This document shows, one piece after another, positions 7,401 through 15,092 of a stretch of 23,594 bases of DNA. Position 1 is the stretch's first letter. Each line of letters starts with the position of its first letter. The notes beneath the pieces were generated by a model that was not told where the DNA came from, made no database searches, and saw only the letters and a program-made list of their open reading frames with translations. Position numbers and translations under genes: made by a program. Origin of the DNA: Bacillota bacterium (GTDB lineage: Bacteria > Bacillota > Dethiobacteria > Dethiobacterales > Dethiobacteraceae); contig JAAZJT010000031.1 of the NCBI GenBank assembly GCA_012800215.1, positions 1 to 23,594 on the forward strand, given 5' to 3'.

Positions 7401-7694
7401 GTGTCAATATTTAATGAGGTAAAAGAAAGAAACCTGGCAAGACTAGAACAATTTGTGCCAATTGTAGCACGTGTTCATGGTGGCACCCACCCGGAATTCC
7501 ATGATGTGCATAAATTATTTGCTGAAATCACTGCAAAAATAAAGGAAGCAGGATCTGAAAAACCGGAATTAGATCTTGAATTTAAACAATTACGTGAGAT
7601 TACGGATAACTATACCGTGCCATGTGATGTATGTGAAAGTTATGAAGCTGTATATAATATGCTTGCTGAATTAGATGAAGCATATCAAGCATAA
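7401..7694 (+). CDS. ric: Short RIC-like protein (Fe-S cluster repair family)
   Basis: A 97-residue protein resembling pieces of RIC/YtfE/ScdA, the di-iron proteins that repair Fe-S clusters after NO or oxidative damage. IVARVHGGTHPEFHDVHKLFAEI (H26, H30, H34, H37) matches the RIC segment ARVHGxxHPEL, and REITDNYTVPCDVCESYEAVYNMLAELDEAY matches the segment near the family's C terminus. The acidic/histidine helices that follow these in full-length RIC (EE..LFP, EHD, HIxxEN) are absent, so a canonical di-iron site cannot be assembled from this chain alone. C75 and C78 form a CxxC. GTG 7401 is chosen over GTG 7380 because AGAGAGGG lies just upstream of it. I recall short proteins of about this size annotated ric in Clostridia; its activity is unclear. 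Confidence 0.65.
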   Translation: MSIFNEVKERNLARLEQFVPIVARVHGGTHPEFHDVHKLFAEITAKIKEAGSEKPELDLEFKQLREITDNYTVPCDVCESYEAVYNMLAELDEAYQA

Positions 7695-7699
7695 TTAGT

Positions 7700-7762
7700 T
7701 TTCCTCTTCTCTTAAAGTAGGTTGTTAAATAGATATAGCTTGAAAGAGAAGAGGAAATTTTT
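7700..7762 (+). terminator. Terminator-like hairpin after the RIC-like gene
   Basis: TTTCCTCTTCTCTT (7700-7713) and AAGAGAAGAGGAAA (7744-7757) are exact complements, 14 bp with a 30-base loop, followed by TTTTTC. The large loop makes it less typical, but the T tract is present. Confidence 0.7.
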
Positions 7763-7806
7763 CTCAGACTCATATTTTTTTGTTGAAGTCAAAGGAGAGT
7801 GAAGAT

Positions 7807-9669
7807 ATGCAAAGGCATATTTTAAGTAATAAAAATAATATTGCATTAATTAGCGGCATTTTGATAGCAGTTGGATTTTTAAGCAAGTGGATAATGGATA
7901 ATACGGACATTTTTACTTCGTCTTTAATTATCGCGTCCGTCTTAGGTGTAGCACCTATTGCTATTCAGGCATATCAAGCTTTAAAAGTAAAAGTAGTGAG
8001 TATTGATGTTTTAGTTACAATTGCAGTTCTGGGCGCGTTTTTCATTCAAAACTATGAAGAGTCGGCAATTGTTACATTCTTATTCTTATTCGGTGCTTAT
8101 TTAGAGCAGCGCACATTAAATAAAACACGCTCAGCCATAAAAGAATTAACAGAAATGGTGCCGGAAAGTGCACTAAAACAAATGGCAGACGGCAAATTTG
8201 AAGAAGTTGAAGTGGATGAAGTGGATGTAGGTGATGTATTACTTGTTAAAACCGGTGCTAAAGTTCCTGTTGATGGTACTGTTTTAACCGGTGAAGGCAG
8301 CATTAATGAAGCAAGCATTACAGGAGAGTCTCTTCCCGTTGCAAAGGAAAAGGGCTCCAATGTATTTGCAGGTACAATCTTAGAAAATGGAACAATTCAA
8401 ATTGTCGCCGACCGTGTAGGCGAAGACACAACATTTGGCAGAATCATTGAACTGGTAGAGGAAGCACAAGAATCCAAATCAGAGGCAGAACGTTTTATCG
8501 ACCGTTTTTCGAAATATTATACACCGGCAGTTCTTGTGATTTCCTTTATCGTCTGGTTATTCTCACGAGATGTTGAACTGGCAATTACCATTCTGGTTCT
8601 AGGTTGCCCAGGTGCTTTAGTAATTGGCGTGCCGGTGTCTAATGTTGCAGGTATAGGGAATGGAGCACGTCATGGCGTATTACTAAAGGGCAGTGAGGTA
8701 ATTAGAGATTTCAGTAGGTTGGACACAATAGCCTTCGATAAAACAGGCACACTTACCATGGGAAACCCCTCGGTTACGGAAAAAGAATTTTATGGAGACA
8801 ATATTGATGAAGCATTAGGATATCTTGCAAGTGTTGAACGTGAGTCAGAGCACCCGTTAGCAAAAGCAGTATTAGAGGAGATTGGCGAAACGACATTCTC
8901 ACCAGTTGAAAACACAGAAGTTGTAAAAGGTGGTGGGATTGTAGCCTATGTCAATGGTCACAGAATAGCTGTTGGTAATGTTGCTTTAATGGAGAAAGAA
9001 AATGTGAAGCTAAATGAAAAGGCAATAGCCGATGTGGACCGCTTTGAAAAAAACGGAAACTCACTTGTATTGGCTGCTGTTGATGGGGAGCTGAAAGTAA
9101 TGCTTGGCATTCGTGACCAGATACGTCCAGGCGTAAAAGAAGACCTGCTAAAATTAAAGAAATTAGGGGTAAAGAATCTTATAATGCTCTCAGGTGATAA
9201 CCAAGGAACTGTTGATCTGGTTAGTCGAGAGCTGGGCTTAACAGAAGCTCATGGCAACATGCTGCCTGAAGATAAATCAGCGTATATTGAGAAGCTAATT
9301 GATGAAGGCCAAATAGTAGCTTTCGTTGGAGATGGTATAAATGACAGTCCCTCACTCGCTTTGGCAAACATCGGTATAGCAATGGGAAGTGGTACAGACG
9401 TAGCTATTGAAACATCAGATGTCGTTTTAATGAACTCAGATTTTAGCCGCCTTCCTCACGCTTTGGGATTAGCAAAAGCCACGGCTGGAAATATGAAGCA
9501 AAACATTTTTATTGCCGTAGGTGTTGTATTGGTATTATTAGCCAGTGTATTATTTAGTGAATGGATGAATATGTCGATAGGAATGTTAGTACACGAAGGT
9601 AGTATCTTAGCAGTAATTCTTAACGGTATGAGATTATTACGTTATAAACTAAGAAAAGTTAAAATTTGA
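7807..9669 (+). CDS. P1B-type heavy-metal ATPase with CPG motif and no HMA domain
   Basis: A membrane metal pump of 620 residues. The actuator domain has TGES (172-175), the phosphorylation loop DKTGT (Asp311), the metal-ATPase HP motif in SEHPLAKAV, and the hinge GDGINDSPSLA. The sixth-helix metal motif is GCPGALVIGVP, so the usual CPC is CPG (C267-P-G269). The chain begins directly with a hydrophobic pair of helices and has no N-terminal metal-binding domain; a free HMA protein is encoded just downstream. The C-terminal MLVHEGSILAVILNGMRLL resembles the Zn/Cd group more than copper pumps, but the altered motif makes the metal uncertain. AAAGGAG sets ATG 7807. It follows the RIC-like gene after a hairpin, which hints at an iron or redox link. 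Confidence 0.9.
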   Translation: MQRHILSNKNNIALISGILIAVGFLSKWIMDNTDIFTSSLIIASVLGVAPIAIQAYQALKVKVVSIDVLVTIAVLGAFFIQNYEESAIVTFLFLFGAYLEQRTLNKTRSAIKELTEMVPESALKQMADGKFEEVEVDEVDVGDVLLVKTGAKVPVDGTVLTGEGSINEASITGESLPVAKEKGSNVFAGTILENGTIQIVADRVGEDTTFGRIIELVEEAQESKSEAERFIDRFSKYYTPAVLVISFIVWLFSRDVELAITILVLGCPGALVIGVPVSNVAGIGNGARHGVLLKGSEVIRDFSRLDTIAFDKTGTLTMGNPSVTEKEFYGDNIDEALGYLASVERESEHPLAKAVLEEIGETTFSPVENTEVVKGGGIVAYVNGHRIAVGNVALMEKENVKLNEKAIADVDRFEKNGNSLVLAAVDGELKVMLGIRDQIRPGVKEDLLKLKKLGVKNLIMLSGDNQGTVDLVSRELGLTEAHGNMLPEDKSAYIEKLIDEGQIVAFVGDGINDSPSLALANIGIAMGSGTDVAIETSDVVLMNSDFSRLPHALGLAKATAGNMKQNIFIAVGVVLVLLASVLFSEWMNMSIGMLVHEGSILAVILNGMRLLRYKLRKVKI

Positions 9670-9706
9670 CTTAAATCAAAGTTTTATTACTAAAGTAGGA
9701 TATAAT
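9666..9706 (+). promoter_or_regulatory. FNR/CRP-like box plus -10, promoter of the HMA gene
   Basis: TTGAC-TTAA-ATCAA (9666-9679) matches TTGAT N4 ATCAA at 9 of 10 positions and overlaps the stop codon of the ATPase gene. A perfect TATAAT lies at 9701-9706. If transcription starts near 9713, the box is centred about 41 bases upstream, the class II activator position. The 5' leader to ATG 9775 is about 60 bases. Confidence 0.6.
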
Positions 9707-9774
9707 TTAATTAAGAGATTGGCTAAAAGAAATTCAACCTCAAAGATAATGAATTTAAGAGAGGAGATTATAAT

Positions 9775-10002
9775 ATGAAATCAGCAACAATCCAATTGGA
9801 AACTTTAACATGCCCATCATGTATGCAAAAAATTGAAAATGCGCTTAAAAGTTTAGAAGGTATCGATAAAGATTCAGTAAATGTCTTATTTAACTCCAGT
9901 AAAGCAAAACTAAATTTTAACGAAGATGAGGTATCAATTGAAGAAATAGAAAGTGCAATTAATAAACTAGGTTACGATGTTATTAAATCTAAAGTAAAAT
10001 AA
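9775..10002 (+). CDS. HMA heavy-metal-associated protein
   Basis: A 75-residue cytoplasmic protein made of one ferredoxin-like HMA domain, with the metal-binding motif TCPSC (C13, C16) after the first strand and the typical LEGIDKDSVNVLF and INKLGYDV segments of the fold. Such proteins carry copper or zinc and pass it to P1B ATPases. Here it probably acts as the detached metal-binding domain of the upstream ATPase, which lacks one. ATG 9775 follows GAGAGGAG. It has its own promoter with an FNR-like box and is closed by a strong terminator at 10055, so it can be expressed apart from the pump. Which metal it binds cannot be read from the motif. Confidence 0.88.
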   Translation: MKSATIQLETLTCPSCMQKIENALKSLEGIDKDSVNVLFNSSKAKLNFNEDEVSIEEIESAINKLGYDVIKSKVK

Positions 10003-10054
10003 ATCCTTGTGGCCTAGAAACAACAAGCTTTTTAAAATCAATCGAATAAGATAC

Positions 10055-10088
10055 AAAACCTGTAATCATTGTGATTACAGGTTTTGCT
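10055..10088 (+). terminator. Intrinsic terminator after the HMA gene
   Basis: AAAACCTGTAATCA and TGATTACAGGTTTT form a perfect 14-bp stem with loop TTG. The symmetric A and T runs suggest it could work in both directions, though no leftward gene is present here. Confidence 0.9.
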
Positions 10089-10124
10089 TTCATATAAGGA
10101 ATAAACTAATGCTGAAACATGTGT

Positions 10125-10153
10125 TTGTTAAATTCCTTTCTTGCTGGTATTAT
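10125..10153 (+). promoter_or_regulatory. Promoter of the GTPase-nuclease fusion gene
   Basis: TTGTTA, a 17-base spacer and TATTAT form a good sigma-A promoter. Predicted start near 10160 gives a leader of only about 26 bases, with no room for the leader-peptide attenuator that controls tet(M). Confidence 0.6.
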
Positions 10154-10185
10154 ATATACAACGACAGCGAGGGATATAAATAGCT

Positions 10186-12831
10186 ATGAAAAAAATTGTT
10201 TTTGGCATCTTAGCGCATGTGGATGCCGGTAAGACAACTTTATCAGAGAGTTTGCTGTATATAAGCGGTAAAATTCGCAAAATGGGCAGAGTGGACAACA
10301 GGGATGCTTATTTGGATAACTACGAGCTCGAAAAAGTAAGAGGAATAACTATTTTTTCTAAGCAGGCCACATTTGAAGTGGATGATATAGAAATTACTTT
10401 GTTGGATACACCTGGCCATGTGGATTTTTCCACTGAAATGGAGAGAACTCTTCAAGTGCTGGATTATGCCATTTTAGTGATCAGCGGGGCAGATGGCGTA
10501 CAGGGGCATACGAAGACTTTATGGCGTTTACTTGCTCTCTATAAAATACCGGTTTTTATCTTTATTAATAAAATGGACCAAATTGTCCCAAATAAAGAGA
10601 ATTTAATGCTGGAATTAAAGAAACATTTAAGTGATAGCTGTATTGACTTTGGGCAATCTTCAGCAGATGGCTTTTATGATCAAGTGGCCATGTGTGATGA
10701 AGCCTTATTAGAAGCTTATCTGGAAACAAGTCGTATTGAAAATTCACAGATAAGTGCCGCCATTAGAGAACGCAAACTGTTTCCGTGTTTTTTCGGTTCA
10801 GCTTTAAAGCTAGAAGGCATTGAAGCCTTGATGCAGGGTATTGTTAAGTATAGCGAGATACCTTGCTATCCGGAAAAGTTCGGAGCCAAAGTATTTAAAA
10901 TAGGCAGGGATGAACAGGGTAACAGGCTTACCTACATGAAAATTACCGGTGGAAAGCTGAAAGTAAAAGATATTGTAACAAATGGAATTTGGGAAGAAAA
11001 GATTAATCAGATCCGTATTTATTCGGGTCAGAAATTTGCAGCAGTAAATGAGGCGGAAGCAGGCACTGTATGTGCAGTTACAGGGCTCACACAAACTAAA
11101 GCCGGGGATGGTTTGGGGGAAGAGAAAACCAACTTTCTACCCGTATTGGAACCTGTGCTGAACTATCAAGTTTTGTTACCTAAAGATTGTGACCCAAGAA
11201 TGATGGTTTCCAAGTTGCGCCAGCTTGAGGAAGAAGATCCACAGCTTCAAATTGTTTGGGATGAGCAGCTTAACGAAATCAGAGTACAGGTAATGGGCGA
11301 GATGCAAATTGAAATTTTGCAAAGTCTTATCCAAAAGCGTTTTGGCATACAGGTATCATTTGATGAGGGAAAAATTGTTTACAAAGAAACCATTGCAAAC
11401 GTAGTAGAGGGAGTAGGTCATTTTGAGCCTTTAGGGCACTATGCGGAGGTTCACTTGCTAATGGAGCCGGGCGAGCGCGGCAGCGGCCTCCAGTTTGCAG
11501 ATGGCTGCAGTGAAGATGTATTATCTAAAAGCTGGAAGAATATAATTTTATCCTACTTAAAAGAAAAGGTTCATAAAGGTGTTCTTACGGGAGCAGCAAT
11601 TACAGACATGAAAATTATTTTAGTATCGGGTCGGGCTCACCACAAACATACTGCAGGCGGTGACTTTAAAGAGGCTGCCTATCGTGCTGTGCGTCAGGGC
11701 CTAAAGGAAGCAGATTCACTTTTATTAGAACCATATTATTCCTTTCAACTGGAGCTGCCTGCAAAAATGATCGGGCGTGCGATGAATGATATTGAGAGAA
11801 TGCATGGCAGATGCCGAATTTCACAAATAACTGGTGAAACAGCAATTTTAAGTGGCGAAGCTCCTGTTGCTACCATGAGAAACTACCAGAGAGATGTAAT
11901 AGCTTATACGCAGGGTCGGGGCAAGCTATTTTGCAGTATGATGGGGTATGAGCCTTGCCATAATGCAGAAGAAGTCATGGCAAGGGTAGGGTATGATGCA
12001 GAAAAGGATTTAGAAAATCCAATGGGATCTGTTTTTTACAAAAATGGCAACAGCTTTTTAGTTGGTTGGGATGAAGTTAAGAATTATATGCATGTGGAAA
12101 GCTGCTTTTCCCAAAAGGATGATTCTTGCAAAGTAACTTCTGAAAAAAAGACTTTTTCAGTCGATCAGAGTGAGATTAACCCAGAGGAAGTTAATAGGAT
12201 TATTCAGCAAACCTATTTTGCAAATCAAGGGGAAAAATCTGTCAGGCAAAAACGAAAGACAGTTACAGTAGCTTCGTCTGGTCTAATTTCTTTTAAAACT
12301 ACGCAAAAAGAGAAAAAAGATTATCTACTTATAGATGGTTATAATATTATCTTTGCCTGGCCTGAATTAAAAGATCTAGCGGAAGACAATTTAGATGCTG
12401 CGAGAGAAAAATTGCTTGATTACCTAAGTAAATATCAAAGTGTACGGAAATGTCAGATTATCGTTGTATTTGATGCTTATCGTGTTCAGGGGCATCAAGA
12501 GGAAATAATCAACTACGATAATCTACACGTGGTATTTACCAAAGAAGCACAAGAAGCTGACCATTTTATTGAAAAGTTCACCTTTAATAATCAGAAAAAG
12601 TATCATATCACTGTTGCCACGTCAGATAGATTGGAACAGATGATTATCCGTGGGGCGGGTAGTACAGTTTTGTCTGCCAGTGAGCTAAAAAGAGAAATTG
12701 ATACTATTAATGAGAAGATTATTCAGGACTATCGGGAAAGTCATAAAGGTGAGAGTAATTTTCTTGAGAATAAATTATCTGACGCTAAAAAACAGCAAAT
12801 GGAAGAGATGAAAAAACAGATTAAAAACTAA
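10186..12831 (+). CDS. Tet(M)/EF-G-like ribosomal GTPase fused to a YacP/Rae1-type NYN nuclease
   Basis: An 881-residue two-part protein. Residues 1 to about 660 follow the ribosomal-protection/EF-G plan: G1 AHVDAGKTT, G2 RGITIFSKQ, G3 DTPGHVDF, G4 NKMD (128-131), then domains II-V. The domain IV tip, where Tet(M) has a SPVST-type loop, reads GRAHHKHTAGGDF, so tetracycline protection should not be assumed. After a polar linker, residues 712-850 form a YacP/NYN domain: DYLLIDGYNII (D717), VVFDAY (D763), EAQEADHFI (D792) and ATSDRLEQ (D814) give the acidic site of PIN-like RNases. In Bacillus, Rae1 (YacP) cuts mRNA in the ribosomal A site, so the fusion may bring a nuclease to the A site by GTPase docking; that is inference. 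GAGGG lies 12 bases before ATG, slightly far. Confidence 0.88.
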   Translation: MKKIVFGILAHVDAGKTTLSESLLYISGKIRKMGRVDNRDAYLDNYELEKVRGITIFSKQATFEVDDIEITLLDTPGHVDFSTEMERTLQVLDYAILVISGADGVQGHTKTLWRLLALYKIPVFIFINKMDQIVPNKENLMLELKKHLSDSCIDFGQSSADGFYDQVAMCDEALLEAYLETSRIENSQISAAIRERKLFPCFFGSALKLEGIEALMQGIVKYSEIPCYPEKFGAKVFKIGRDEQGNRLTYMKITGGKLKVKDIVTNGIWEEKINQIRIYSGQKFAAVNEAEAGTVCAVTGLTQTKAGDGLGEEKTNFLPVLEPVLNYQVLLPKDCDPRMMVSKLRQLEEEDPQLQIVWDEQLNEIRVQVMGEMQIEILQSLIQKRFGIQVSFDEGKIVYKETIANVVEGVGHFEPLGHYAEVHLLMEPGERGSGLQFADGCSEDVLSKSWKNIILSYLKEKVHKGVLTGAAITDMKIILVSGRAHHKHTAGGDFKEAAYRAVRQGLKEADSLLLEPYYSFQLELPAKMIGRAMNDIERMHGRCRISQITGETAILSGEAPVATMRNYQRDVIAYTQGRGKLFCSMMGYEPCHNAEEVMARVGYDAEKDLENPMGSVFYKNGNSFLVGWDEVKNYMHVESCFSQKDDSCKVTSEKKTFSVDQSEINPEEVNRIIQQTYFANQGEKSVRQKRKTVTVASSGLISFKTTQKEKKDYLLIDGYNIIFAWPELKDLAEDNLDAAREKLLDYLSKYQSVRKCQIIVVFDAYRVQGHQEEIINYDNLHVVFTKEAQEADHFIEKFTFNNQKKYHITVATSDRLEQMIIRGAGSTVLSASELKREIDTINEKIIQDYRESHKGESNFLENKLSDAKKQQMEEMKKQIKN

Positions 12832-13017
12832 AACTAGATTGTGAAATATGCTGGAAGTTGTATATAGTGATAGCTGCTAAAGCTGCTATAAGAAATTTTA
12901 GAGCGTAAAGTGGGGAATGGTCCGGCAGTCGTTTTGCTGCGGAAAAATCAAGTGTAGCTATAAGATAAAAAATGGATTATGATGGGAGATAAGAAGTGAA
13001 AAAGGAGGGGAGAGAAA

Positions 13018-13926
13018 ATGAGGAGAAATATAGTAGCTGTTTTAGTTATTGTTCTGATTATTTTGCAGATTATGTCTCTTATTCGCATCAACAATTTGCA
13101 AAATGAATTGAGAGGTGCAAGAGATTATCTTTCACATTTGCTATCTAACCAGTCAATCGAGATAAACAAGATCTACGAGAATGTAGATTCTACGCTTAAA
13201 CGCGAAGCAAGCATTATTGATAGCTATGAATATTCATTTGGCGTGCCAGATAAAGATAAACTTACTATTCCCGTAACCTTTAACATCTTGCCGAAGGAAA
13301 CAAAAGGGGATACCAGCGTTACGCTATATGTTTCAGGTGCAAGTGCCACTATGAGCAGAAATAATACAAGTTTTACGGCTACTCTTCCGGTATATATTTT
13401 TGATACATTTGAAGCTAATGTTGTACTAGCCGACAGTGGGATTGAAAAAACTGAAAGTCTGGATGTACGAGAGAACTTACGCGAGAGGTTCTTACCAAAG
13501 ATATATGCGGATTTTGAAGATGAAAGCGGGGTCGCCTTCAGCAAAAAGGGGGGCGAATTATCCGGTGAATGTCGCAGAAAAGGCAAATTGCGTATGGACG
13601 TTAAATTGGCGCAAAATAATAAAATTGAAAAAGCTCGCTTTGTTTTAGAAGTGGACGGCAATATTGTTTCTGAAGGGCCATTAAAAACAGACTTTTGGAC
13701 TGATATTGACGAAAAGCTCACTCTTTCTGCAGGGCAGACATTGACACTATCAGTGGTGGCAACTGACAGCTTTGGCTTAATTCATAAAGTACTTTTAGAT
13801 AAGCTCGTTCTTGATGAAAATGCCGACATTCTTCATGAAACAGATGATAGGATATGGATTGGTGAAGTTATTATTACTGATAGCGATGGAAAGGTTCTTT
13901 ATGCACCTCAGTATGAGCTACAGTGA
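13018..13926 (+). CDS. Membrane-anchored protein of unknown function
   Basis: I do not recognise a family. The 302-residue product has an N-terminal membrane anchor (about residues 4-22, no lipobox or clear cleavage site), then a polar helical stretch to about residue 60 (NNLQNELRGARDYLSHLL...) that could be a short coiled coil, and then beta-rich segments resembling consecutive Ig-like or CARDB-like domains (LTIPVTFNILPKE, SVTLYVSG, LTLSVVATDS). It most likely sits outside the membrane. AAAGGAGGGGAG strongly supports ATG 13018. The stop codon TGA at 13924-13926 is part of REP-like copy C1, so the insertion has set, and may have shortened, the C terminus. It precedes the MoxR gene group but is separated from it by the repeats. 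Confidence 0.75.
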   Translation: MRRNIVAVLVIVLIILQIMSLIRINNLQNELRGARDYLSHLLSNQSIEINKIYENVDSTLKREASIIDSYEYSFGVPDKDKLTIPVTFNILPKETKGDTSVTLYVSGASATMSRNNTSFTATLPVYIFDTFEANVVLADSGIEKTESLDVRENLRERFLPKIYADFEDESGVAFSKKGGELSGECRRKGKLRMDVKLAQNNKIEKARFVLEVDGNIVSEGPLKTDFWTDIDEKLTLSAGQTLTLSVVATDSFGLIHKVLLDKLVLDENADILHETDDRIWIGEVIITDSDGKVLYAPQYELQ

Positions 13927-13947
13927 CAGGGGACGGTTCCCTGTCAC
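13923..13947 (+). repeat. REP-like palindrome, copy C1
   Basis: Perfect version: arms GTGACAGGG and CCCTGTCAC around GACGGTT. It is identical to the reverse complement of copy E. The TGA in its left arm is the stop codon of the preceding gene. Confidence 0.9.
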
Positions 13948-13969
13948 ACTCTCTGTCATCTGAAGCAGT

Positions 13970-13990
13970 GTGACAAGGAACAGTTCCCTT
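13970..13990 (-). repeat. REP-like palindrome, decayed copy C2
   Basis: GTGACAAGGAAC followed by AGTTCCCTT resembles the inverted consensus (GTGACAGGGAAC, CGTCCCCT...) with several changes and a lost right arm. Its left end AGTGTGAC is the exact complement of GTCACACT at the right end of C1, so the two form an inverted doublet with a 16-base centre. Confidence 0.55.
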
Positions 13991-14024
13991 CATACTAGTT
14001 TTACAAGCAAGGAAAGATTAAAAA

Positions 14025-14053
14025 TTTATTGAATTATGTTCTAAAATTATAGC
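14025..14053 (+). promoter_or_regulatory. Weak candidate promoter for the moxR operon
   Basis: TTTATT, 17 bases and TATAGC. Both boxes deviate from consensus, but the position between the REP doublet and ATG 14103 is right for the operon. Confidence 0.3.
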
Positions 14054-14102
14054 GGTAAAGCAAAAAAAACGAAAATTTGGCGGCATTAAAAGGAGACTTT
14101 AT

Positions 14103-15092
14103 ATGCAGAATGAGACAAAACTTGATTTGGCGACTGCTGCAAAGTTAATGCAGGGTACAAAAGAACAAATAGAGTCTGTGGTTATTGGTAAAAGCGAAGC
14201 GGTGCAATTAGCATTAGCAGCTTTTTTAGCAAAGGGGCATATTTTACTTGATGATGTTCCGGGTACAGGAAAAACCACTTTGGCTAAAACAATAGCTATT
14301 ACGTTGGGCTGCGATTTTAAACGCATACAGTTTACTCCCGATTTGATGCCATCTGATATTACCGGTATAAATTTTTATAACCCTCAAAGTGGCGAATTTG
14401 AATTTCGGCCAGGTCCCGTCTTAACTAATGTTTTACTTGCCGACGAGATTAACCGCACCACACCGCGTACTCAATCGGCACTGTTGGAGGCAATGGAGGA
14501 AAGGCAGGTTACAGTTGACAGCATATCTCATAAACTACCACAGCCATTTTTGGTACTGGCAACACAAAACCCCATAGATTCAGAAGGGACTTTCCCGCTG
14601 CCTTATGCACAGCGTGATCGTTTTTTGATGACAATTAAACTAGGTTATCCAAATTTGGCTAAAGAAGCCGACATTGTCTCGAAACATGCTTTTACCGATG
14701 TAGTAGGCTCTTTAACAACTGTTTTAAACAGCAGACAGCTTTTGCAGCTCCAGGAACTTATTCCTTCAATTTATCTGTCAGATGCACTGGTACAATACAT
14801 TTTAGAAATAGTTGCTTATACGCGCAATCATGAAGCTGTAGAATTGGCGCTAAGCCCCCGTGCTTCTATTGGTATGGCAAGAGCCTCTAAGGCTTTGGCT
14901 TTTTTACAGGGGAGAACTTATGTACTTCCCGATGATATTAAGCTCTTGGTTAATCCTGTATTTGCACATAGATTAAAACTAAAAAAATCAGAAGAATATA
15001 AAGGGTTATGCGCTGAAGAATTTTTACAAGGGCTGCTTACTAAAATACCTGTACCACTAAAAGGCAATTACGAAACCTATGAAAAAATATAG
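14103..15092 (+). CDS. MoxR-family AAA+ ATPase
   Basis: A 329-residue cytoplasmic ATPase of the MoxR group, chaperone-like proteins that usually work with DUF58/VWA-domain partners encoded beside them. Visible motifs are Walker A GTGKTT (54-59) in LLDDVPGTGKTTLA, Walker B LLADEINR, sensor 1 ATQNPIDSEGTFPLPYAQRDRF, and the arginine/sensor 2 region with LSPRASIG. AAAGGAG precedes ATG 14103. The stop overlaps the start of the DUF58 gene by 14 bases, a sign of tight translational coupling. The target process is unknown; in related operons it is often envelope assembly or stress tolerance. Confidence 0.93.
   Translation: MQNETKLDLATAAKLMQGTKEQIESVVIGKSEAVQLALAAFLAKGHILLDDVPGTGKTTLAKTIAITLGCDFKRIQFTPDLMPSDITGINFYNPQSGEFEFRPGPVLTNVLLADEINRTTPRTQSALLEAMEERQVTVDSISHKLPQPFLVLATQNPIDSEGTFPLPYAQRDRFLMTIKLGYPNLAKEADIVSKHAFTDVVGSLTTVLNSRQLLQLQELIPSIYLSDALVQYILEIVAYTRNHEAVELALSPRASIGMARASKALAFLQGRTYVLPDDIKLLVNPVFAHRLKLKKSEEYKGLCAEEFLQGLLTKIPVPLKGNYETYEKI

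Noticed and set aside
10186..12831. A tetracycline resistance gene (tet(M)-like)
   Set aside because: The GTPase part is related, but the domain IV loop differs, a nuclease domain is fused at the end, and no tet leader attenuator is present. I call it a translation-factor-like fusion instead.
12832..13017. Possible small gene or RNA between the fusion gene and 13018
   Set aside because: It has an 8-base direct repeat (AGCTGCTA twice) and a bulged CCGGCAG/CTGCGG hairpin, but no ribosome-site/start pair with a sensible frame, no clear promoter and no T-tract terminator.
13224..13721. 165-codon open frame on the minus strand
   Set aside because: It lies wholly within the 13018 gene, is Ser/Thr/Leu-rich as expected for an antisense frame, and has no ribosome binding site or recognisable domain.
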